Source of the DNA: Vreelandella songnenensis
GTDB lineage: Bacteria; Pseudomonadota; Gammaproteobacteria; Pseudomonadales; Halomonadaceae
Assembly (NCBI RefSeq): GCF_003002925.1
Contig: NZ_PVTK01000013.1
Location: 1 to 62,944, forward strand
Reading direction: 5' to 3'
DNA: 62,944 nt
The stretch's first letter is position 1; every line of letters starts with the position of its first letter. The notes beneath the pieces were generated by a model. The model saw only the letters and a program-made list of their open reading frames with translations, was not told the origin of the DNA and did no database searches. Of this stretch, positions 1-7,808 are shown one piece after another. The position numbers and the translations under genes were made by a program.

Positions 1-56
1 CGCCCACATGAATTACCTGATCAAATTGTTAAAGAGCGGTTTCGCTTGAAGAAAGC
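1..56 (-). promoter_or_regulatory. rRNA operon leader: boxB-boxA-boxC antitermination region
   Basis: Read on the minus strand, a small hairpin (GCTT-loop-AAGC, 44-56) is followed by GCTCTTTAACAA (26-37), a match to the boxA of gammaproteobacterial rRNA leaders, and then by an ATGTGGGCG element at the very edge that resembles boxC. This order is the Nus-factor antitermination signal of rrn operons. The transcript runs off the left edge, so a 16S rRNA gene is inferred just outside the window. A 16S-23S spacer also carries boxA, but the strong promoter directly upstream favours a leader. Confidence 0.85.
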
Positions 57-100
57 ATCGACTCGATGACCGGAGCCGCTTGCCTCAGCGAGGAAGGCGT

Positions 101-128
101 ATTCTACGCATTTCCTGGTGTTTGTCAA
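101..128 (-). promoter_or_regulatory. rRNA operon promoter
   Basis: On the minus strand TTGACA (123-128) and TAGAAT (101-106) are separated by 16 bp, followed by a GC-rich discriminator, with an A/T-rich UP-like stretch upstream (about 133-155). It lies about 65 bp upstream of boxA. The rest of 1-354 shows only a 6-bp hairpin (188-203) and the terminator at 291-331; I see no gene there. Confidence 0.85.
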
Positions 129-290
129 GGGCGTTGTTTTCGATGTAAAACCTGCCACATCCAAAACCGCTAACTACCTGACAAACCGAAGGTTTTCACC
201 TTCATGCACCGCTGGTAACGCTTGGCGTCCCCGGCAGCGGATGCGTACTTTACGGCTTCAGAGAGGTGATGGCAAGCGCTTTCTGAAAAT

Positions 291-331
291 AAAAAGGCGG
301 CAGGCTTCTTCCTGAGAAGAGAACCTGCCGC
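291..331 (-). terminator. Rho-independent terminator of the acyl-CoA dehydrogenase gene
   Basis: Perfect 8-bp stem GCGGCAGG (297-304) with CCTGCCGC (324-331), a partly paired inner stem, and a T-run on the minus strand (291-295). It sits 24 bp after the stop codon of the dehydrogenase and separates it from the rRNA promoter. Confidence 0.85.
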
Positions 332-354
332 AAACCACCGATCAGAAAGCTTTG

Positions 355-2160
355 CTAGATCTCAAACCCTAGACCGAAGTCTTCGCTGGAGATCGCCATC
401 AGACTTTGCGCTCCCGCCTTGATCATCTGCGCGTGTGCCTGAGTGCGCGGCAGCAACCGCTGATAGTAGAAGCGCGCCGTGTTCAGCTTGGCGGCATAGA
501 ATGCCTTGTCGTCGCCTTCAAGCGAAGCGGATGCCTGTTTGGCAGCGCGGGCAAAAAGATAAGCCAGTGCAACATAGCCGGAGTACATCAGGTAATCGAC
601 GCTTGCCGCTCCCACCTCTTCGCGATCCTGCATCGCCTTCATGCCAACACCCATGGTCAGCTCGCCCCATTCGGCGTTGAGCTTGGCCAGCGGCTCGATA
701 AACTCTTTGAGGGCAGGGTTATCGGCTTCAGTCTTGCAGAACTTGTGAATCTCCTTGGTGAAGACCTTGAGCGACTCGCCTTGGCTCATGAGCACCTTGC
801 GGCCCAGAAGGTCCAGCGCCTGAATGCCAGTTGTCCCTTCATAGAGGCGCGTAATGCGCGCATCACGCACCAGCTGCTCCATACCCCACTCTTTAATGAA
901 GCCGTGACCACCGAAGATCTGCACGCCTTCATTAGTGCTTTCAAACCCTACCTCCGTCAGGAAAGCCTTGACGATAGGCGTCAACAGCCCGAGCAGCGTT
1001 TCGGCACGCTCCTGCTCTTCATCGGGCTGACCGTGCTCCACGATATCGAGCATTTGCGCGGCGTACAGCACCAGCATGCGGCCACCTTCGGCAAAGGCCT
1101 TCTGGGTCAGCAGCATACGACGCACGTCAGGGTGAACGATAATCGGGTCAGCGGGCTTGTCCGGTGCCTGCTTGCCTGAAAGCCCACGCATCTGCAGGCG
1201 ATCACGGGCGTAGCTCAGCGAATTCTGGAAGCTGGCTTCGATCAGCCCCAACCCCTGGATACCCACACCAAGACGGGCAGCGTTCATCATGGTGAACATG
1301 CACGCCAGCCCCTTATTGGGCGGCCCAACCAGATAACCGGTCGCACCGTCGAAATTCATGACGCAAGTAGCGTTACCGTGAATCCCCATCTTGTGTTCGA
1401 GCGAACCGCAGGTAACGCCGTTACGCTCACCCACGTTACCCTGAGCATCCGGCATGAACTTGGGCACGACGAACAGTGAAATCCCTTTGGAGCCTTCCGG
1501 CGCATCGGGCAGTTTCGCCAGCACCAGATGAACGATGTTTTCGGCCAGGTCATGCTCACCCGCCGAGATAAAGATCTTGGTACCGGTAATGGCGTAAGCG
1601 TCGCCTTCAGCGGGTACCGCGCGGGTCTTGATCAAACCAAGGTCAGTACCGCAGTGCGGCTCGGTCAGGCACATGGTACCGGTCCACACCCCTTCAACGA
1701 GCTTGGTCAGGTAGGTGGCCTTCTGTTCATCGGTACCGTGATGACGCAGGGCGTCGGCCGCGCCATGGGAAAGGCCAGGATACATTCCCCAGGCCAGGTT
1801 GGTTGCACAGATCATCTCCGAAAGCAGCATGGCCAACGAGTGCGGCAACCCCTGACCACCGTGCTCCGGGTCGGCGGCGAGGCTAGGCCAGCCGCCTTCT
1901 ACATACTGCTGATAGGCTTGCTTGAATCCGTCAGGCGCTTTTACTTCACCGTCTTCCAGGCGGCAGCCTTCAGCGTCGCCGCTCTGATTGATCGGCAGCA
2001 GCACCTCGCGCGCAAAGCGCGCACCCTCCTCCAGAATTGCGCTCACCACATCGGGAGACGCATCATCGTCTTTGGACAACGCTGCATAGTGGGCGGGGTA
2101 ATCGAGCATTTCATCCATGACGAAACGCATATCGCGCAAGGGGGCCTGATAGCTGGGCAT
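355..2160 (-). CDS. Acyl-CoA dehydrogenase with C-terminal extension (DmdC-like family)
   Basis: A 601-residue FAD-dependent acyl-CoA dehydrogenase, which introduces the trans-2 double bond in beta-oxidation or a related acyl-CoA pathway. Visible landmarks are the FAD/substrate segment around residues 163-172 (MCLTEPHCGTD), the central beta-domain near 190-200, and the YEGTTGIQ motif at 440-447 with the likely catalytic Glu441. About 130 residues follow the usual end of the fold, as in the roughly 600-residue subfamily that includes 3-methylmercaptopropionyl-CoA dehydrogenase DmdC and many FadE-type enzymes; the exact substrate cannot be read from sequence. The start has a clear AGGAGA ribosome site. 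It is a single-gene unit with its own promoter, two PsrA-like operators and a terminator. Confidence 0.93.
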   Translation of the reverse strand: MPSYQAPLRDMRFVMDEMLDYPAHYAALSKDDDASPDVVSAILEEGARFAREVLLPINQSGDAEGCRLEDGEVKAPDGFKQAYQQYVEGGWPSLAADPEHGGQGLPHSLAMLLSEMICATNLAWGMYPGLSHGAADALRHHGTDEQKATYLTKLVEGVWTGTMCLTEPHCGTDLGLIKTRAVPAEGDAYAITGTKIFISAGEHDLAENIVHLVLAKLPDAPEGSKGISLFVVPKFMPDAQGNVGERNGVTCGSLEHKMGIHGNATCVMNFDGATGYLVGPPNKGLACMFTMMNAARLGVGIQGLGLIEASFQNSLSYARDRLQMRGLSGKQAPDKPADPIIVHPDVRRMLLTQKAFAEGGRMLVLYAAQMLDIVEHGQPDEEQERAETLLGLLTPIVKAFLTEVGFESTNEGVQIFGGHGFIKEWGMEQLVRDARITRLYEGTTGIQALDLLGRKVLMSQGESLKVFTKEIHKFCKTEADNPALKEFIEPLAKLNAEWGELTMGVGMKAMQDREEVGAASVDYLMYSGYVALAYLFARAAKQASASLEGDDKAFYAAKLNTARFYYQRLLPRTQAHAQMIKAGAQSLMAISSEDFGLGFEI

Positions 2161-2208
2161 TGCACTTCTCCTGAACGGGGGGCTGAAAACCGGAACGCCT
2201 TACGAGGC

Positions 2209-2228
2209 TTTCAAACACGTGTTTGAAA
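2209..2228. promoter_or_regulatory. PsrA-like operator (perfect 20-bp palindrome)
   Basis: TTTCAAACACGTGTTTGAAA is a perfect palindrome containing CAAAC-N4-GTTTG, the form described for PsrA, the TetR-type fatty-acid regulator of pseudomonads. It overlaps the -10 box and start-site region of the dehydrogenase promoter, a typical repressor position. Assignment to PsrA is by motif resemblance; no PsrA gene is in the window. Confidence 0.7.
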
Positions 2229-2255
2229 ATTAGCGCGCCCCGCCAGGCGAGTCAA
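2227..2255 (-). promoter_or_regulatory. Promoter of the acyl-CoA dehydrogenase gene
   Basis: On the minus strand TTGACT (2250-2255), a 17-bp spacer, then TAATTT (2227-2232). The palindrome at 2209-2228 covers the downstream side and a second, imperfect site covers the -35 box. Confidence 0.7.
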
Positions 2256-2267
2256 GCGAGCGTTTGA
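2252..2267. promoter_or_regulatory. Second, imperfect PsrA-like half-operator pair
   Basis: TCAAGCGAGCGTTTGA is an inverted repeat with one mismatch per arm and the same TCAA/TTGA ends as the palindrome 24 bp downstream of it in the transcription direction. It overlaps the -35 box. Two sites flanking one promoter suggest cooperative repression (inference). Confidence 0.5.
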
Positions 2268-2315
2268 ATATAACCCACCAGAAGCGCCATTCTTTAGTCG
2301 AACCCACCGGCCCAT

Positions 2316-2341
2316 AAAAAAGCCTGCCCACTGGGGCAGGC
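2316..2341 (-). terminator. Rho-independent terminator of the SDR gene
   Basis: GCCTGCCC (2322-2329), 4-nt loop, GGGCAGGC (2334-2341), followed on the minus strand by six T (2316-2321). It closes the acyl-CoA synthetase/SDR operon. Confidence 0.9.
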
Positions 2342-2368
2342 GAGCTTTAAAAGCCATGCCACATTTAG

Positions 2369-3136
2369 CTACTGCATACGTATACCACCGTCCAGGCGAA
2401 TCACCTCACCGTTGAGCATGGGATTGATAATGATCTGCTCGGCAAGTTGAGCAAACTCCTCCGCCCTGCCCAGCCGCTTGGGAAACGGCACGGCAGCAGC
2501 AAGCGCCTGAGCCGCTTCATCGGGAATCTCGCTCATCATGGGCGTCTCAAACACGCCAGGAGCAATGGCCATCACGCGGATGGCATGCCGTGAAAGCTCT
2601 CGCGCCGCGGGCAGGCTCATACCGACAACCCCCGCTTTCGATGCGCTATAGGCACACTGCCCTACCTGGCCATCAAAAGCCGCAATGGAGGCGGTATTGA
2701 TGATCACCCCACGCTCGCCGCTATCCGCTGGCGTATTTTTCGCCATGGCCGCCGCTGCCAGGCGCATCACATTGAACGTACCTACCAGATTGATATGGAT
2801 GGTTCTTGCATAGCCTTCCAGGTCAGCCGGGTTGCCTTCACGGTCCACCAGCTTGGCAACGCTGACCACTCCCGCGCAGTGAACGACGCCGGCAAGCCCC
2901 TGCTCTTCGCTCAGGGCAACGGCCATGTCGAACGCCTGCTGCATCTGCTCGGCCGAGGTGATATCCACTCGGCAGGCCCTGGCACACTCGCCCAGACGCT
3001 CGGCAAGCGTCGTTACTTCTTCATTCAGATCACACAGCACCACCCTGGCACCCGCCTTTGCCAGACGTTCAGCGGTGGCCGCGCCCAACCCCGAGGCGGC
3101 GCCGGTAATCAAGAACGTACGATCCTTTACCTGCAT
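2369..3136 (-). CDS. SDR-family 3-hydroxyacyl-CoA dehydrogenase (HSD17B10-like)
   Basis: Short-chain dehydrogenase that oxidises a 3-hydroxyacyl-CoA to the 3-ketoacyl-CoA with NAD. With the start at 3136 it has 255 residues, the usual size of type II 3-hydroxyacyl-CoA dehydrogenases. The start has AGGAGAG just upstream; the longer open frame to 3247 would run back over the synthetase gene and has no such site. Seen: nucleotide-binding TGAASGLG at 11-18, catalytic Ser150, Tyr163 and Lys167 (YSASK), and the PG segment after strand 6. It lies 19 bp downstream of the acyl-CoA synthetase and is surely co-transcribed. Such enzymes work on branched or short 2-methyl-3-hydroxyacyl-CoA as well as straight chains; which applies here is not determined. 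Confidence 0.9.
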   Translation of the reverse strand: MQVKDRTFLITGAASGLGAATAERLAKAGARVVLCDLNEEVTTLAERLGECARACRVDITSAEQMQQAFDMAVALSEEQGLAGVVHCAGVVSVAKLVDREGNPADLEGYARTIHINLVGTFNVMRLAAAAMAKNTPADSGERGVIINTASIAAFDGQVGQCAYSASKAGVVGMSLPAARELSRHAIRVMAIAPGVFETPMMSEIPDEAAQALAAAVPFPKRLGRAEEFAQLAEQIIINPMLNGEVIRLDGGIRMQ

Positions 3137-3155
3137 TGCAGCTCTCCTTGATGAA

Positions 3156-4826
3156 TTACGGTGTGTGGCGAATCTGATCAGCCGCCTGAGCACGCAGCTT
3201 GAAGCGCTGAATCTTGCCGCTGGGGGTCTTGGGCAGCTCATCGACAAACTCGATCACCCGAGGAAATGCATGAGTCGATAGGCGTTCGCGCACCTGCTGA
3301 CGAATCTCCTCTGCAAGCTCTTCACTGGGCGTATATCCATCGCGCAGTACGATATAGGACTTGATCACCTCGCCACGAATGTCATCGGGCTGGCCAACTG
3401 CCGCCGATTCCGCCACCGCCGGGTGGGTCATGACGCTATTTTCCACATCCGTAGGCCCTACCCGGTAACCGGCGGTCGTGATGATATCGTCGTCACGCCC
3501 GGCAAACTGGAACGAACCGTCCGCGTTGCGAACTACCACATCGCCAGTCAGGTAGTAGCCGTTTACAAAGGGGTCTTTCTCCTGCCAGGTATATCCCTGA
3601 AAGAAATGTGCCGACGAGCGCTCGATATCCACTGCCAGCACTCCCGGCTGCCCGGCAGGCAGCTCGTTATACTCGGCATCCAGAATCGCCAGGCGATAGC
3701 CGGGCAGGGGCACGCCCATTCCCCCTACATGCTTGGGATGGTCGAGAGAGTGATGGTTGTTGCAGGTCATGCCCGTTTCGGTCTGCCCGTAATGGTCCAT
3801 GACCGAACAGCCCAATGATTTCTCGACCCAGTTGACCACCTCGGTATTCAACGGCTCGCCCGCTGAACTTGCGGCACGCAGATCAAGCGTTTCATGGGCA
3901 TCGTCAAACAGCCCCGATGCTTTCATCAATCGGTACGCCGTCGGCGCGGCGGCAAAATTGGTGATGCCGTGACGCTTCATGAAGGCAAGTGCCCCTTCAG
4001 CACTAAAGCCTGCCTCACAGAAATGCGTGGTAACGCCCAGCAGCAGCGGCCCGGCAATGGCGTAGTAAAGCCCATAGGCCCACCCGGGGTCAGCCATGTT
4101 CCAGAAGCGATCCTCTTCTCGTAAATCAACCGCAAGCTCCATATACAGCGCAAACGCGGTCATCGCGGAAAGCGGCACCGCAACGCCTTTGGGTTTACCA
4201 ACGGTACCCGAGGTAAACATCTGCAGAAAAGGTGCTGAGGAGGCAAGCCTGGGCGGCTTCTCGCTCATGGGCGCATGCGCCAGTGCCGCTTGCCAGTCCA
4301 GGTCGCCCGTGTGTTCCCCGCTCGCTCCTCCCACAGCAAGTATCGGCGGGCACTGACTCAGGCCATCGAACTTGTAACGGTTGGCGTGATCGGTGATGAC
4401 CAAGCGCGTATCTGCCCGGCTCAGGCGGTAATCCACCGCGTCCGGACCAAAGGCGGTAAACAGCGGCTGATAGACGCCACCTATTCGCCAGGTAGCCAAT
4501 ACGGCCACCAGCAGCGCCTTCGAGCGGGGCAGCATGCAGGCAATGCGGTCGCCTTTTTCAAGCCCCTGCGCCACCAGCCAGCCCGCCAACCTGGCGCTCT
4601 GCTCGTCGAGCTCTTTGTACGTCAGGGTATGGACTTCACCACGGGTATCTTCATGAACCAGCGCCAGTACCTCGCCGCGCCCAGAACGCACGTGGCGCCC
4701 GCAGCACGCCTCATAGGCATTGAGCTGGCCATCCTGATGATCATCCAGTCGCGAGGTCGCCTGGTCGATAGAGAAGCGGTCAAGATAGTCCGCATAATCG
4801 GGAAGTGGTGCTGGTGTCGCTGTCAT
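3156..4826 (-). CDS. AMP-forming acyl-CoA synthetase (medium or short chain)
   Basis: Member of the adenylate-forming acyl-CoA synthetase superfamily, activating a carboxylic acid with ATP and CoA. Seen: P-loop-like TSGTVGKPKGV from residue 205, a YGQTETG motif (A5), a TGD motif in the hinge region and a C-terminal PKTPSGKIQR motif whose Lys is the usual adenylation residue. I chose the ATG at 4826 (556 residues) because GAGAG precedes it; a TTG start at 4865 would add 13 residues without a good ribosome site. It heads a two-gene operon with the SDR dehydrogenase, so its product probably enters beta-oxidation or branched-acid breakdown. The substrate is not visible. A palindrome 81 bp upstream is its likely operator. 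Confidence 0.88.
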   Translation of the reverse strand: MTATPAPLPDYADYLDRFSIDQATSRLDDHQDGQLNAYEACCGRHVRSGRGEVLALVHEDTRGEVHTLTYKELDEQSARLAGWLVAQGLEKGDRIACMLPRSKALLVAVLATWRIGGVYQPLFTAFGPDAVDYRLSRADTRLVITDHANRYKFDGLSQCPPILAVGGASGEHTGDLDWQAALAHAPMSEKPPRLASSAPFLQMFTSGTVGKPKGVAVPLSAMTAFALYMELAVDLREEDRFWNMADPGWAYGLYYAIAGPLLLGVTTHFCEAGFSAEGALAFMKRHGITNFAAAPTAYRLMKASGLFDDAHETLDLRAASSAGEPLNTEVVNWVEKSLGCSVMDHYGQTETGMTCNNHHSLDHPKHVGGMGVPLPGYRLAILDAEYNELPAGQPGVLAVDIERSSAHFFQGYTWQEKDPFVNGYYLTGDVVVRNADGSFQFAGRDDDIITTAGYRVGPTDVENSVMTHPAVAESAAVGQPDDIRGEVIKSYIVLRDGYTPSEELAEEIRQQVRERLSTHAFPRVIEFVDELPKTPSGKIQRFKLRAQAADQIRHTP

Positions 4827-4906
4827 GATGGCTCTCTTGTATTGTTGGTAGTGAGCAGTCTGCAACGCGGGGGATCAACATCTAGCCCTAGAGTGGTTCT
4901 TTCAGT

Positions 4907-4920
4907 TTACGTTAACGTAA
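4907..4920. promoter_or_regulatory. Palindromic operator upstream of the acyl-CoA synthetase operon
   Basis: TTACGTTAACGTAA, a perfect 14-bp palindrome, between the TetR gene and the synthetase start. It resembles inverted repeats used by regulators of branched-chain acyl-CoA degradation (LiuR-type sites contain ACGT half-sites) and by some TetR proteins. The adjacent TetR regulator is the nearest candidate to bind it (inference). Confidence 0.55.
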
Positions 4921-5020
4921 CCCTATCAATAGTCCTCAACGCTAAAAGCAAATGACAGGGAGCGCAAGCGATGCGCACTGTTTACGCGTTATACGTTGGT
5001 AGCGGGGAGCTCCCAAACGC

Positions 5021-5593
5021 CTAGCGCGCCATGATCATGCCTACCAGCTCATCAGCCAGATCGTCCGGAGTGCGCGACCCATTGGGGTCATACCAGCGTA
5101 CTGTCCAATTCAGCGCGCCCAGCACGAAGCGCGACACCAGGAATCGGTCGCCGTGTATCAGTCCCGCGTTGAGCGCCGCGTCAATGACGTCCACCCACAG
5201 CGCTTCATAGGCATCGCGTAGATGACTTAAGTGAGCGCTGGCTGCAGGATCCAGCCGTCGCCATTCGAATAGTGCCACCACATGCGCATTGCGATCGGCA
5301 AACAGGGTTTCCAGATGGGCACGCGCCATTGCCCGCAAGCGCGCCTCGGGGTCCGAGCCACAGCGCTTGAGGGATTGTCGAGCAATGGCGAGGGCATTTT
5401 GGGTGCCCTCTTCGATCACCGCGGCCAAAATTTCCTGCTTGTCCTTGAAATGGTGAAACAGGCTGCCTGACTTGATACCCATTTCCTGAGCCAACATGCG
5501 CACAGTGGTGCGATCAAAACCCTCTTGAACGAACAGCTGAGCCGCCAGCCGGGTGAGTTCCTTGCGGCGAGGTGATTCATTCATTACATTCAT
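5021..5593 (-). CDS. TetR-family transcriptional regulator
   Basis: A 190-residue one-component regulator. The N-terminal helix-turn-helix (about 8-55, with SGSLFHHFKDKQEIL) is canonical for TetR; the C-terminal ligand domain, with a NWTVRWYDPNG segment, resembles TetR proteins that sense acyl-CoA-type ligands, but the ligand is unknown. The open frame extends 32 residues further upstream to 5689, but that tail is not TetR-like and nearly abuts the thiolase start. I therefore prefer the ATG at 5593 (or 5584). It is divergent from the thiolase and lies downstream of no other gene, so it may regulate both the thiolase and the synthetase/SDR operon next to it. Confidence 0.88.
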   Translation of the reverse strand: MNVMNESPRRKELTRLAAQLFVQEGFDRTTVRMLAQEMGIKSGSLFHHFKDKQEILAAVIEEGTQNALAIARQSLKRCGSDPEARLRAMARAHLETLFADRNAHVVALFEWRRLDPAASAHLSHLRDAYEALWVDVIDAALNAGLIHGDRFLVSRFVLGALNWTVRWYDPNGSRTPDDLADELVGMIMAR

Positions 5594-5723
5594 ATCATTC
5601 ACACTAGCGCTTGCTTGGTTACTCAGGAGAAAACCACAGCCCCGGCAGCGGGTCAACGCATCGCTGGTGACTTCACGCCACCACTTCACGTCATAAGCAC
5701 AATAAATCTGAAGGAGTCAGCTC

Positions 5724-6911
5724 ATGAGTCGCGCGAACGATATCGTGTTTCTTGCCGCCACCCGTACCCCCATGGGCGCCATGATGGGCAGCCTTTCCAC
5801 CATGAGCGCCGCCGAGCTGGGCGCAGTGGCCATCAAGGAAGCCATCAAACGAGCCGGCATCGAGCCCGGCGCCATCGATGAAGGCATCATGGGCTGCGTA
5901 CTGCCCGCCGGCGTAAAGCAAGGCCCTGCCCGTCAGGCCATGCGTCAGGCGGGTATTCCAGATGCCATTGGCGCCACCACCATCAACAAGCTGTGCGGCT
6001 CGGGCATGAAGGCTGCCATGCTCGCCCACGATCTGATCAAGGCCGGCAGCGGCGACATTCTGCTGGCTGGTGGCATGGAGTCGATGTCCAACGCCCCCCA
6101 CGTCTTGACCAAGGCCCGTGGCGGTTACCGGCTAGGCCATGGCGAGCTCAAGGATCACATGTTTCTCGATGGGCTCGAGGATGCGGAAACCGGCAAGCTG
6201 ATGGGCGTGTTTGCTCAGGATATCGCCACACAGCGCGGTTACACCCGCGAGCGCCTGGATGATTTCGCGATTGCCTCACTCGAGCGCGCCATGGCGGCCA
6301 CGAACGGCGGGCATCTGGCAGCCGAAATGGCCCCGGTCACGGTCTCCACTCGCCAGGGTGAAACGCTGGTCGAGCACGATGAGCAGCCGTTTCAGGCAAA
6401 GCTGGACAAGATCCGGGCGCTGCGTCCCGCGTTTGCCAAGGACGGTACGATTACCGCGGCCAACGCGAGCTCGATTTCTGACGGCGCTTCGGCGCTGATT
6501 CTGGCAAGCCAGGAAGCCGCCGAGCGCGTGAGCGCCAAGCCGCTGGCCCGAATGCTCGGCCACGCCACCCACTCGCGCCATCCCAGCGAATTTACCATTG
6601 CCCCGGTAGGCGCGATTGAAAAGCTGATGACGAAGCTCGACTGGCGCGTCAGCGACGTCGACCTGTTCGAGATCAATGAAGCCTTCGCCGTGGTGACGCT
6701 GATGGCCATGGATGACCTGGGCTTGCCCCACGAAAAGGTAAACGTGTTTGGCGGTGCCTGTGCTCAGGGCCACCCCATCGGCTCGACCGGCTCGCGCATC
6801 ATCGCCACGCTGATCCATGCGCTGCGTACCAAGGGCGGTAAACGGGGTATCGCCAGTCTGTGTATCGGCGGCGGTGAAGCCACGGCAGTAGCGGTGGAAC
6901 TGATCGATTGA
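5724..6911 (+). CDS. Acetyl-CoA C-acetyltransferase / thiolase
   Basis: A 395-residue thiolase, catalysing thiolytic cleavage of 3-ketoacyl-CoA or its reverse, the condensation of two acetyl-CoA. Seen: nucleophilic Cys91 in NKLCGSGMK, the GGMESMS signature, NEAFAVV, the GHPIG histidine and the second active Cys380 in CIGGGE. The C-terminal GGGEATAVAVEL deviates from the commoner GGGQG form. Start supported by AAGGAG 8 bp upstream. It is divergent from the TetR gene and convergent with pstB, and probably completes a small catabolic set with the synthetase and SDR dehydrogenase on the other side of the regulator. Confidence 0.93.
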   Translation: MSRANDIVFLAATRTPMGAMMGSLSTMSAAELGAVAIKEAIKRAGIEPGAIDEGIMGCVLPAGVKQGPARQAMRQAGIPDAIGATTINKLCGSGMKAAMLAHDLIKAGSGDILLAGGMESMSNAPHVLTKARGGYRLGHGELKDHMFLDGLEDAETGKLMGVFAQDIATQRGYTRERLDDFAIASLERAMAATNGGHLAAEMAPVTVSTRQGETLVEHDEQPFQAKLDKIRALRPAFAKDGTITAANASSISDGASALILASQEAAERVSAKPLARMLGHATHSRHPSEFTIAPVGAIEKLMTKLDWRVSDVDLFEINEAFAVVTLMAMDDLGLPHEKVNVFGGACAQGHPIGSTGSRIIATLIHALRTKGGKRGIASLCIGGGEATAVAVELID

Positions 6912-6915
6912 TTCG

Positions 6916-6951
6916 CCCGGCTGGCATGACAAGACATGAATGCCAGCCGGG
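6916..6951. terminator. Hairpin between convergent thiolase and pstB
   Basis: Perfect 12-bp stem, CCCGGCTGGCAT (6916-6927) with ATGCCAGCCGGG (6940-6951), 12-nt loop. There is no T-run on either strand, so it may act as a weak bidirectional terminator or a 3'-end stabiliser. Confidence 0.5.
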
Positions 6952-6971
6952 GTTAGAGGAGGTTACAGGTA

Positions 6972-7808
6972 CTAGCCGAAACGGCCGGTAATGTAGTCGT
7001 GGGTACGCTGATCCTGCGGGTTGGTAAATATCTGATCGGTGCTGTCCACCTCCACCAGATCACCCATATGGAAAAATGCGGTACGGTCGGCAACGCGCGC
7101 GGCCTGCTGCATGTTGTGGGTCACCATCACGATGGTGTAGCTCTCGCTCAGCTCATCGATCAGTTGCTCCACCTTGGCAGTGGCAATCGGATCCAGCGCG
7201 GAGCACGGCTCATCCATCAGAATGATATCCGGGCTGACCGCCACGGTGCGCGCAATGCACAGCCGCTGCTGCTGACCGCCGGAAAGCCCGGTACCAGGCT
7301 TGTCCAGACGATCCTTCACCTCCTCCCAAAGTCCCGCGCGGCGCAGGCTGCTCTCGACGATATCGTCAAGTTCCGCCTTGCGCCGGGCAAGCCCGTGTAG
7401 GCGTGGCCCGTAGGCGATGTTTTCGTAGATCGACTTGGGAAACGGGTTCGGCTTCTGAAACACGATACCTACCTGGGCACGCAGCAGTACCACGTCACGA
7501 TCCGGCGCGTAGATGTCGTTGTTGTCCAGCGTGATCTTGCCCTCTACCCGGCAGATATCGATGGTATCGTTCATGCGGTTCAGGCAGCGCAGAAAAGTCG
7601 ATTTACCGCAGCCCGAAGGGCCGATAAACGCCAGCACCTCGTTTTCATAGATGTCCAGATCTATCCCGTTGATGGCTTGTGCATCACCGTAGAAGACCTT
7701 GACGTCCTGGGCGTTCATCTTCACCTTGTCCTTGGCCTTGCTCACACGGCTTTCGCCGTTGCCAACGCTTACCGAAGATGTCGCCATGGGTTGTGCAGGA
7801 ATATTCAC
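6972..7808 (-). CDS. pstB: Phosphate ABC transporter ATP-binding protein PstB
   Basis: ATPase of the high-affinity phosphate importer, on the cytoplasmic face with PstA and PstC. Seen: Walker [10 protein letters not shown] at 63-71, Q-loop [15 protein letters not shown], signature LSGGQQQR, Walker B ILMDEP and the switch histidine in VMVTHN. The start is GTG at 7808, directly after the pstA stop, with GAGG at the right distance. An N-terminal tail of about 30 residues precedes the ABC domain. It is the last gene of pstSCAB; no phoU follows, which is unusual compared with E. coli. Confidence 0.97.
   Translation of the reverse strand: MNIPAQPMATSSVSVGNGESRVSKAKDKVKMNAQDVKVFYGDAQAINGIDLDIYENEVLAFIGPSGCGKSTFLRCLNRMNDTIDICRVEGKITLDNNDIYAPDRDVVLLRAQVGIVFQKPNPFPKSIYENIAYGPRLHGLARRKAELDDIVESSLRRAGLWEEVKDRLDKPGTGLSGGQQQRLCIARTVAVSPDIILMDEPCSALDPIATAKVEQLIDELSESYTIVMVTHNMQQAARVADRTAFFHMGDLVEVDSTDQIFTNPQDQRTHDYITGRFG

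Noticed and set aside
118..315. 65-codon ORF on the plus strand near the left edge
   Set aside because: It lies across the rRNA promoter and the terminator of the dehydrogenase gene, on the opposite strand to both, with poor codon character.
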